The translations under genes were made by a program, and so were the position numbers. Below, piece after piece: positions 1-5,241 of a stretch of DNA of 5,284 bases. Source of the DNA: an uncultured Bacilli bacterium (GTDB taxonomy: Bacteria; Bacillota_I; Bacilli_A; RF39; UBA660); assembly GCA_944331815.1 (NCBI GenBank), contig CALVIQ010000074.1:1-5284 (forward strand), given 5' to 3'. The notes beneath the pieces were generated by a model. The model made no database searches. It was not told where the DNA came from and worked only from the letters and a program-made list of their open reading frames with translations. The stretch's first letter is position 1, and each line of letters opens with the position of its first letter.

Positions 1-440
1 ATATTTTGATTAAAATCTTTCAATAGCATCTTGTATGTCCATGCTTGGTACGATGGATGAATCACTTTTTTTAATCCATTTCCAACATACGTTTCTAATA
101 ATATTTCACTGTCTTTTACTTCATTTACTTTTGACCATTGTTTCAATTCAATAATTAGTATATTTTTCTTATTTTCACAATTATATCCACATAACATAAA
201 ATCTATTCTACTTGATGTCATTGGGAGATTATATTCTAATACGACAGTACAATCTTTGGGAATACTAGTTTGCTGTAATATTTCGCTCATATATTTTAAA
301 GAATTTTCCCATGATTGTTTTTCTGATAATGTTGTTCCTTCATACAGTTCTTTTTTTTTTATATTTTCTAAAATATATGAAATTTTATTGTTATTTACAT
401 CGTTAACAAAATCATTAACTTTCGAACTATATAAAATCAT
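1..440 (-). CDS. DUF2075-type protein with PD-(D/E)XK nuclease-like N-terminus (partial)
   Basis: Reading the minus strand from ATG at 440-438 gives 146 open codons that run off the left edge, so only the N-terminus is visible. The start is supported by GGAGG at 452-448, seven bases upstream. The protein has a nuclease-like core. Residues 69-80 include E69 and end in RID (D80), followed by a hydrophobic strand carrying IIELKQW (E98-x-K100), then HPSYQAW with H128 and Q132. This matches, from memory, the N-terminal part of DUF2075 (COG3410) proteins, in which such a domain precedes a P-loop ATPase/helicase-like region. That second part would lie outside the window. Cellular function is not established; roles in nucleic-acid processing or phage defence are guesses. 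Codon use is more mixed than in clpB (CTG, TCG, ACG and CCC all occur), which is weak evidence of separate origin. Family assignment is fairly confident; function is not. Confidence 0.8.
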   Translation of the reverse strand, partial: MILYSSKVNDFVNDVNNNKISYILENIKKKELYEGTTLSEKQSWENSLKYMSEILQQTSIPKDCTVVLEYNLPMTSSRIDFMLCGYNCENKKNILIIELKQWSKVNEVKDSEILLETYVGNGLKKVIHPSYQAWTYKMLLKDFNQN

Positions 441-458
441 ATTACTTCCTCCATGTTA

Positions 459-487
459 ATTATACTACTTTATATTAAATATAACAA
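459..487 (-). promoter_or_regulatory. Predicted sigma-A promoter of the DUF2075-type gene
   Basis: On the minus strand, TTGTTA (487-482) is followed after 17 bp by a perfect TATAAT (464-459). Transcription would start near 452, so the mRNA would have only about 12 bases before ATG 440, with GGAGG at its very 5' end. The match is good, but AT-rich sequence produces such boxes by chance and the leader would be unusually short. Confidence 0.5.
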
Positions 488-601
488 TAATTAAATACTA
501 AATTATATATAGTAGATGAATATGAACATTATATAAAATATCATATTTATTATGACATATATTTGTTTTTGTTGTATTTCTTGCATATTCTTGGTTAATC
601 A

Positions 602-772
602 CTATGTAGTCATAATATTAGATATTGAAGCTATACTTCTAATCTCATTCATATTATTAGAGTATATAACATTTAAGCTATCCATATCCATTAAAACTAT
701 ACTAGTGGCACTACTAGAATAAGCTTTAATATTTATTGGTATTAATAATAACAAAATTAACAATTTTTTCAC
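602..772 (-). pseudogene. Remnant of S11-family D-alanyl-D-alanine carboxypeptidase
   Basis: The frame starts at GTG 772-770, preceded by AGGTGA (782-777), and stops at TAG 604-602 after 56 codons; intact enzymes of the family have several hundred. The product has a signal peptide (KK, a Leu/Ile-rich core, probable cleavage after NIKA, residue 17). The family's first conserved block follows: a strand reading SIVLMDMDS, then VIYSNN and IRSIASIS. In active S11 enzymes, which trim peptidoglycan stem peptides outside the membrane, the next residues form the catalytic SxxK motif. Here it reads S49-I-S-N52, so the general-base Lys is Asn. The Gly-Arg/Lys pair usual after the DMDS block is Leu-Asn (L33, N34). 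Nothing I recognise as the rest of the enzyme follows in any minus frame down to 441. An ATG at 820 is in frame but would place extra sequence before the signal peptide, so GTG is preferred. I read this as a dead 5' fragment. A secreted micropeptide is possible but less likely. Confidence 0.7.
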
Positions 773-821
773 AAAATCACCTATAAAATAATATGAAAAA
801 CAAAATAAAAGTAGTCCCATA

Positions 822-850
822 TTGCATTATTTTCATAATTATGATATAGT
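822..850 (+). promoter_or_regulatory. Predicted promoter of the beta-helix-like gene
   Basis: TTGCAT (822-827), 17 bp, then TATAGT (845-850, one mismatch to TATAAT). Transcription would begin near 857, just before the ribosome binding site AAGGAGAG at 863-870. The spacer contains a perfect palindrome (833-844), a possible operator. The -35 box is weak, so confidence is moderate. Confidence 0.45.
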
Positions 851-875
851 ATGAAACAATTTAAGGAGAGTTTTT

Positions 876-1799
876 ATGTTTAAAGTAATTAAAAATTTGA
901 GATTAAATATTTTAAAAAAAGATGTAATGAAAATAATGACTAATAATTTAGGGAAAGTTGTTGAAGAAGAAGACAAAATTGTCTGTTATGTAGAAAAAAA
1001 GAAATGTAAAGAGAATAAATACCACTATACTATTCCATGTTTTTGAAATGCATTTGAACATAACTATAAAGATTTAGCTAGAAAACTAAATCTAGATAAA
1101 CCAATATGCTATATAATTGAAAATATAGATTTTGATAAAAGAGTTTCTATATTTGGGTATAATGATTGTGAAGTCATTATTAGAAATTGTAATTTTGAAC
1201 AAGGAATTTATGGTCATATTAATGGTAAATGCATAATAGAAAATTCCTACATTAAAGCATTTTTAGATAACACATCAATCAGCGCGAAAAATTTAGCAAT
1301 AAAAAATATGACAATTAAAAATGAATTAATCTACCCTAATTGTCAACTAAAATTTTCTGCTGATGAAAAATTGGAAATTATAAATACTAATCTCGGAAAA
1401 TTAAATGAACAAACTACCATAATTTTAGAATCAGGAAATAGTATTAATTTAGTTAATTCTAAAATCGAAAGTAATGCAATAACATTAAAAGCTAAAGCAA
1501 TTTCAGCTAATGAAAAAAGCAATTTAATTGCTGATAAATTAAATTTAAATATTGAAGAATTTAACAATTTAAATATTACATCTCCATTAATCGTTTATAA
1601 TGGTCAATCAATAATTAACCAAAAAAGTCAAAATCTATCTAAAGAGAATTTATTATTAAATTTAAAAAGATTAGAATTTTTAGAAGTCTTAAAAAAATTA
1701 AAAGCTAAATGTGAACGTATAAATAATGCAAAAATTAGTGAAATTAAACAAGAATTAGATAATCAGCCTGTAATAAAAGTATTAAAAAAAGATAATTAA
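876..1799 (+). pseudogene. Unrecognised beta-helix-like protein, interrupted by in-frame TGA
   Basis: ATG 876 has a good ribosome binding site (AAGGAGAG, 863-870, five-base spacer). The frame reads 56 codons to TGA at 1044-1046, then stays open for 250 more codons to TAA at 1797-1799, 307 positions in all. No good ribosome binding site restarts translation after the TGA; the next in-frame ATG is at 1308 with no Shine-Dalgarno sequence, so the two parts belong to one gene. I do not recognise the family. There is no signal peptide or membrane segment, so it should be cytoplasmic. Residues about 78-240 alternate short hydrophobic strands with Asn-rich turns (for example CEVIIRNCNF, KCIIENSYI and KNLAIKNMTIKN), as in right-handed parallel beta-helices. 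Residues about 245-307 are Lys/Leu/Glu-rich and probably helical. TGA is unlikely to mean Trp here, because the other genes use only TGG. The simplest reading is a recent nonsense mutation; a sequencing error or programmed recoding remains possible. Confidence 0.65.
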
Positions 1800-1820
1800 C
1801 ATAAAATAATTATCTTTTTT
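1785..1820. terminator. Bidirectional intrinsic terminator between convergent genes
   Basis: Positions 1785-1798 and 1807-1820 are perfect reverse complements (14 bp) around an 8-base loop. The left arm begins with an A run and the right arm ends in six T, so the hairpin has a U-tract on either strand. It overlaps the last codons and stop of the plus-strand gene and ends three bases before the stop of the minus-strand superoxide reductase-like gene (1825-1823), where a shared terminator is expected. The stem has only one G-C pair, so efficiency is uncertain. Confidence 0.75.
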
Positions 1821-1822
1821 CA

Positions 1823-2149
1823 TTATATTTCTTTTTTCCACAATCCATGTTTATTACAATAAGCATAAATTGTGCTATCTTTTTCATAATCAAATATAGC
1901 TTTTGGTTCATCATTTGGTTTTAATAAATATTTTACAATTTTATTACCTTTAACCATTGCTATCCATTCTATATAATGATCTTCTTCCATTGGATGAACT
2001 ACTTCTCCTACTGTAACATATACCTTATCATCTTTTATTTCACAAAAAGGTACATGTTTTTCAACACTAGCATCCACACTATTTACTTTTATTAAATCTC
2101 CTACCTCATTTAAAGATTCTAAAATACCTAAGCCTCTATAAAAATTCAT
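1823..2149 (-). CDS. Superoxide reductase-like (desulfoferrodoxin family) protein
   Basis: This 108-residue protein carries the iron site of superoxide reductases, which reduce superoxide to hydrogen peroxide in the cytoplasm of anaerobes. The expected ligands are all present: H32 in EKHVP, H52 and H58 in HPMEEDHY, and C98 and H101 in YCNKHGLW. E30 and K31, which act near the open iron position in characterised enzymes, are also kept, so the catalytic centre looks intact. The N-terminus starts MNFYR, resembling the MKFY start of two-centre desulfoferrodoxins. It is shortened and has none of the four Cys of the rubredoxin-type centre, so the protein should bind only the catalytic iron, like class II or class III enzymes. 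An electron donor such as rubredoxin must be encoded elsewhere. The ATG at 2149 lies three bases after the stop of the upstream membrane-protein gene and uses a ribosome binding site inside it, so the two are one operon and probably translationally coupled. Confidence 0.92.
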   Translation of the reverse strand: MNFYRGLGILESLNEVGDLIKVNSVDASVEKHVPFCEIKDDKVYVTVGEVVHPMEEDHYIEWIAMVKGNKIVKYLLKPNDEPKAIFDYEKDSTIYAYCNKHGLWKKEI

Positions 2150-2152
2150 AAA

Positions 2153-2911
2153 TTACCTCCTTAATTTTTTATTAGCTTTTCTTTCTTTTTTTAGTTCTTT
2201 TTTAGTTTGCTTTAATTCTTTTTTAGTTTGTTTTAATTCAAATTTCATTCTTATTAAATCAATATTATTAGTAATAACCGCTTTAGCTTTAGGAAATGAT
2301 TCAATTAAACGTTTTGTCCAAACAGATTTAGAAATTAATATTTCTTTAACTTTTTTAGTTATTTCTTCAGTATTATCTTTCTTCAAAAATTTAACAGCTG
2401 TATCTTTAAAACTATTAATTATTTTTAATGAAACTGTAAAATCAATAATAAATATTATAAATATTACTAGAGCTATTATCCTTAAAAAAACTATGTTAGT
2501 TATATTAAATATTGAAAATATTATTGGATTAACTACATAAATAGCAAAACATCCTAATAATCCAAATGGTATTAATGTTTCTAAACAAATACGACCATTA
2601 ATATTAAAACGATAATCAGTATAATCCCACCATCTTGCTTTAAATAATTTTTCCATTAAATAACTAGTAAAATATTCTAATAAAGCAAATAAAAACATCG
2701 ACATAACAAATAATACTATTATACTTTCTTTATATTTTGTCAAAAATATAGTTGCTATTAATCCACCTACACCATAAATAGGACAATATGGGCCAATCAA
2801 AAAACCTCTATTAACAAATTTTTTATAAACAATTATGTTGTTTATAATTTCGACAATCCAACCTATAAAAGCATATATTATAAACAATAAAAAAACTTCA
2901 GTTAATTTCAT
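2153..2911 (-). CDS. CmpB-like membrane protein (putative ABC-transporter type IV, PF06541)
   Basis: This 252-residue integral membrane protein has the conserved features of the PF06541 family: YAFIGWIVE in the first membrane segment (about 4-27), NRGFLIGPYCPIYGVGG (34-50), LEYFTSYLMEKLF then ARWWDYTDY (78-100), and a Gly-rich FGLLG segment. I count about five membrane segments, the last at roughly 138-165. The family is named as a putative ABC transporter part, but no ATPase is encoded beside it, so its substrate and mechanism are unknown. Beyond residue 165 is a charged cytoplasmic tail ending in a Lys/Glu-rich, probably coiled-coil stretch (222-250) with a tandem ELKQTKK repeat. ATG 2911 is supported by GAGGT (2922-2918) and an extended -10 promoter. 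The gene ends TAA at 2155-2153, and its last two Arg codons (AGG AGG) form the ribosome binding site of the superoxide reductase-like gene. The pairing hints at an envelope or redox-stress context but does not prove one. Confidence 0.85.
   Translation of the reverse strand: MKLTEVFLLFIIYAFIGWIVEIINNIIVYKKFVNRGFLIGPYCPIYGVGGLIATIFLTKYKESIIVLFVMSMFLFALLEYFTSYLMEKLFKARWWDYTDYRFNINGRICLETLIPFGLLGCFAIYVVNPIIFSIFNITNIVFLRIIALVIFIIFIIDFTVSLKIINSFKDTAVKFLKKDNTEEITKKVKEILISKSVWTKRLIESFPKAKAVITNNIDLIRMKFELKQTKKELKQTKKELKKERKANKKLRR
2156..2160 (-). promoter_or_regulatory. Ribosome binding site of the superoxide reductase-like gene inside the upstream gene
   Basis: GGAGG lies within the two final AGG Arg codons of the CmpB-like gene, six bases before ATG 2149. 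A ribosome finishing the first gene would cover this site, so initiation on the second is probably coupled to termination on the first. Confidence 0.8.
2198..2239 (-). repeat. Tandem 21-bp repeat encoding ELKQTKK twice
   Basis: Units 2219-2239 and 2198-2218 differ at one base (AAA/AAG-type position in CAA context, silent for the protein unit) and each encodes ELKQTKK on the minus strand. A degenerate third unit (ELKKERK) follows at about 2177-2197. The repeat lies in the predicted coiled-coil tail of the CmpB-like protein and could change copy number by slippage in steps of seven residues without shifting the frame. Confidence 0.8.
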
Positions 2912-2930
2912 AAAAATACCTCACTAGGTA

Positions 2931-2959
2931 ATTATAGCATAAATAAAAAATTTAAACAA
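2931..2959 (-). promoter_or_regulatory. Predicted extended -10 promoter of the CmpB-like/superoxide reductase operon
   Basis: On the minus strand, TTGTTT (2959-2954) is followed after 17 bp by TATAAT (2936-2931), preceded by TGC to give an extended -10. Transcription would start near 2924, leaving a leader of about a dozen bases that contains the GAGGT ribosome binding site. The -35 box ends two bases from the CIRCE element. Confidence 0.6.
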
Positions 2960-2961
2960 CT

Positions 2962-2988
2962 TTAGCACTCACTATTGACAAGTGCTAA
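2962..2988. promoter_or_regulatory. CIRCE operator (HrcA binding site)
   Basis: TTAGCACTC (2962-2970), nine bases, then AAGTGCTAA (2980-2988). This matches the CIRCE consensus TTAGCACTC-N9-GAGTGCTAA at 17 of 18 arm positions; only the first base of the right arm differs (A for G). CIRCE is bound by the repressor HrcA, which loses activity on heat stress when GroEL is occupied, so clpB should be heat-inducible. HrcA is not encoded in the window. Confidence 0.95.
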
Positions 2989-3003
2989 AACAAGTGATAT
3001 ACT
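2975..3003 (+). promoter_or_regulatory. clpB promoter overlapping CIRCE
   Basis: A perfect -35 TTGACA (2975-2980) is followed after 17 bp by TATACT (2998-3003, one mismatch). The -35 lies in the CIRCE spacer and takes the first base of its right arm, so bound HrcA would block RNA polymerase directly. Transcription should start near 3010. Confidence 0.85.
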
Positions 3004-3009
3004 TTTATC

Positions 3010-3028
3010 GTTGATTAAAATAATCAAC
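3010..3028 (+). promoter_or_regulatory. Perfect hairpin at the predicted 5' end of clpB mRNA
   Basis: GTTGATTA (3010-3017), loop AAA, TAATCAAC (3021-3028): an 8-bp perfect stem beginning at about the predicted transcription start. The ribosome binding site AAGGAGGG (3035-3042) and ATG 3049 stay outside the stem, so it does not hide them. A role in mRNA stability or temperature response is inferred. Confidence 0.6.
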
Positions 3029-3048
3029 ATTAAAAAGGAGGGATAAAT

Positions 3049-5157
3049 ATGAATCCATACCAAGAAAATCTTGAAAATGTTTTAGAAAAATATGGACGAG
3101 ATATCACCCAAGCAGTGAAAGATAATAAAATTGATCCTGTTATCGGTCGTGATGATGAAATAAGAAGTATAACTAGAATTTTATCTAGAAAAACTAAAAA
3201 CAATCCAGTTTTAATAGGAGAACCTGGTGTTGGTAAAACTTCTATTGTCGAAGGCTTAGCTACTCGTATTGTTAAAGGAGATGTTCCTAACAGTTTAAAA
3301 AACAAAACAATTTGGGAACTAGATATGGGAGCCTTAATAGCAGGAGCTAAATACCGTGGTGAATTTGAGGAAAGATTAAAAGCTGTATTAAAAGAAGTAA
3401 AAGATTCTAATGGTGATATCATTATGTTTATCGATGAAATTCATATGATTGTAGGAGCCGGAGCTTTAGAGGGAGCTATGGACGCTGGTAATATGTTAAA
3501 ACCAATGTTAGCTCGTGGAGAAATTCATTGTATCGGAGCAACCACTTTAAATGAATATCGTAAATATATTGAAAAAGATGGTGCCCTAGAAAGAAGATTT
3601 CAAAAAATCTTAGTTAATCCACCTACTGTTTTAGATACTATTACTATTTTAAGAGGATTAAAACCAAAATTAGAAGTATATCATGGTGTTAATATTAAAG
3701 ATAAAGCTTTAATTGCAGCTGCTACTTTATCAGATAGATATATAACTGATAGATTCTTACCTGATAAAGCAATTGATTTAATTGATGAAGCTTGTGCTAC
3801 TATTAAAGTACAAATGGAATCAGTACCAACTGAATTAGATACTTTAACAAGACATATAATGCAACTACAAATTGAAAAAGAAGCATTAAAAAAGGAGAAA
3901 GATGATTTATCAAAACATCGTAAAGAAGAAATTGATAAAGAAATTGAATCTTTAAAAGAAAAAGAATCTAAATTAAGAAAAAGTTGGGAAGAAGAAAAAG
4001 AAATTAATAATTTAATCAATAAGAAAAAAGAAGAAATTGATAGTACTAAACATAAATTAGAAAAAGCTGAAAATGAATATGATTTAGAAACTGCAGCTAA
4101 ATTAAGACATGGTATATTACCTCAATTAGAAAAAGAATTAGCTGAATTAAATAGTAAAAATAAATCAGATATTTTAAGTGATACAGTTGATGACAATGAT
4201 ATTGCTAAAATAATATCTAAATGGACTAATATTCCTATTAACAAATTAGTTGATAGTGAAAAAGATAAATTACTTAAATTAAATGAAAATATGAAAAAAA
4301 GAGTAAAAGGACAAGATGAAGCAATTAAATTAGTTAGTGATGCTATTATAAGAGCTAGAGCTGGCATCAAAGATCCAAATAAACCAATTGGTTCATTCAT
4401 CTTTTTAGGTCCTACTGGGGTTGGTAAAACTGAAGTTGCTAGAACTTTAGCTTATGAATTATTTGATGACGAAAGACACATGATTAGAATTGACATGAGT
4501 GAATATATGGAAAGTCATTCTGTAGCTAGATTAATTGGATCTCCTCCAGGATACGTTGGATATGATGATGGTGGCCAATTAACCGAAGCAGTTAGAAGAA
4601 ATCCTTATAGTATTGTTTTATTTGATGAAATAGAAAAAGCTCATAAAGATGTATTTAATATCTTATTACAAATATTAGATGATGGTCGAATTACTGATTC
4701 ACAAGGTAGAACAGTTGATTTTAAAAATACTATTATTATTATGACATCTAATTTAGGTAGTGAATACATTCTAGAAAATGTAGAAAATTCTCATGAATTA
4801 GTTATGAATGAATTAAGACAAACATTCAAGCCAGAATTTATTAACCGTATAGATGAAATAATAGTATTTAAATCATTAGATAAAAATGTTATTTATGAAA
4901 TCTTAGATAAAATTATTAAAGATATTGAAAAAAGATTAAGTGATAAACAATTAAAAATAGTTTTAACTGATAAAGCTAAAAATTATATTGTGGAAAACTC
5001 TTATGATTCTAGATATGGAGCTCGTCCAATTAAACGATTTGTAACTAAAACTGTGGAAAATTTAATTGCTAATGAAATTATCAACAATGAAGTAAAATAT
5101 AATTCTACAATTACAATTGATGTTGATGATAATTTATACATACAAAAAATAGACTAA
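3049..5157 (+). CDS. clpB: ClpB disaggregase lacking the N-terminal domain
   Basis: ClpB is a hexameric AAA+ chaperone that works with DnaK to thread aggregated proteins through its central pore in the cytoplasm. Both ATPase modules look intact. Module 1 has Walker A GEPGVGKT (57-64), pore-loop Y102 in AKYRG, Walker B IMFIDE (125-130) and arginine fingers R182/R183. A ClpB-type coiled-coil middle domain spans about 260-370 (including [10 protein letters not shown]). Module 2 has Walker A GPTGVGKT (454-461), pore loop GYVGY (501-505), Walker B VLFDE (523-527), sensor-1 N568, arginine finger R600 in FINRIDE and sensor-2 GARPIKR (657-663). At 702 residues it is about 150 shorter than typical ClpB because the substrate-binding N domain is absent. 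It begins at the linker (LEKYGRD), close to where the internally started short E. coli isoform begins. CIRCE, promoter and AAGGAGGG site lie just upstream of ATG 3049, so the short form is the native product. A full-length variant from an upstream start is excluded. Arg codons are AGA or CGT/CGA, with no AGG. Confidence 0.96.
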   Translation: MNPYQENLENVLEKYGRDITQAVKDNKIDPVIGRDDEIRSITRILSRKTKNNPVLIGEPGVGKTSIVEGLATRIVKGDVPNSLKNKTIWELDMGALIAGAKYRGEFEERLKAVLKEVKDSNGDIIMFIDEIHMIVGAGALEGAMDAGNMLKPMLARGEIHCIGATTLNEYRKYIEKDGALERRFQKILVNPPTVLDTITILRGLKPKLEVYHGVNIKDKALIAAATLSDRYITDRFLPDKAIDLIDEACATIKVQMESVPTELDTLTRHIMQLQIEKEALKKEKDDLSKHRKEEIDKEIESLKEKESKLRKSWEEEKEINNLINKKKEEIDSTKHKLEKAENEYDLETAAKLRHGILPQLEKELAELNSKNKSDILSDTVDDNDIAKIISKWTNIPINKLVDSEKDKLLKLNENMKKRVKGQDEAIKLVSDAIIRARAGIKDPNKPIGSFIFLGPTGVGKTEVARTLAYELFDDERHMIRIDMSEYMESHSVARLIGSPPGYVGYDDGGQLTEAVRRNPYSIVLFDEIEKAHKDVFNILLQILDDGRITDSQGRTVDFKNTIIIMTSNLGSEYILENVENSHELVMNELRQTFKPEFINRIDEIIVFKSLDKNVIYEILDKIIKDIEKRLSDKQLKIVLTDKAKNYIVENSYDSRYGARPIKRFVTKTVENLIANEIINNEVKYNSTITIDVDDNLYIQKID

Positions 5158-5205
5158 AGAACTGATTTAATAAATTTATACACGAAATAAAAAGTTCTAA
5201 CTATG

Positions 5206-5241
5206 ACTACATCGATAATTAATTGGTGTAGTTTTTAGTTT
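5206..5241 (+). terminator. Intrinsic terminator of clpB
   Basis: An 11-bp stem (5206-5216 with 5222-5232, two G-T wobbles) closes a five-base AATTA loop and is followed by a T-rich run from 5232. It begins about 48 bases after the clpB stop codon, so clpB is probably monocistronic. The remaining 40 or so bases to the window edge are AT-rich and show no gene. Confidence 0.75.

Noticed and set aside
256..459. Plus-strand open frame of 67 codons
   Set aside because: It lies antisense to the DUF2075-type gene, which has a better ribosome binding site and recognisable motifs; its translation is low-complexity Phe/Ser/Leu.
541..575. Weak hairpin between the carboxypeptidase remnant and the DUF2075-type gene
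   Set aside because: Only about five A-T-rich pairs in a low-complexity stretch and no clean T run, so not called as a terminator.
1044..1046. TGA read as Trp under the Mycoplasma genetic code
   Set aside because: All 12 Trp codons elsewhere in the window are TGG. An AT-rich genome using that code would be expected to show mostly TGA.
1343..1567. Minus-strand open frame opposite the beta-helix-like gene
   Set aside because: Shadow of an AT-rich coding strand, without a family signature or convincing ribosome binding site.
2156..2482. AGG codons as possible reassigned codons (Arg144, Arg251 and Arg252 of the CmpB-like protein)
   Set aside because: AGG-to-Met reassignment has been reported, as I recall, in some uncultivated Bacilli, and Arg144 lies near a membrane segment. 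However, three codons, two of them forced by a ribosome binding site, are too few to support it.
3030..4400. Minus-strand open frames opposite clpB (3030-3422, 3681-4019, 4122-4400)
   Set aside because: They mirror clpB codons, are Ser/Leu/Ile-rich shadows and have no independent start signals or motifs.
5158..5198. AGAACT/AGTTCT inverted repeat after clpB
   Set aside because: Six pairs around a 29-base loop; the hairpin at 5206-5232 is a much better terminator.
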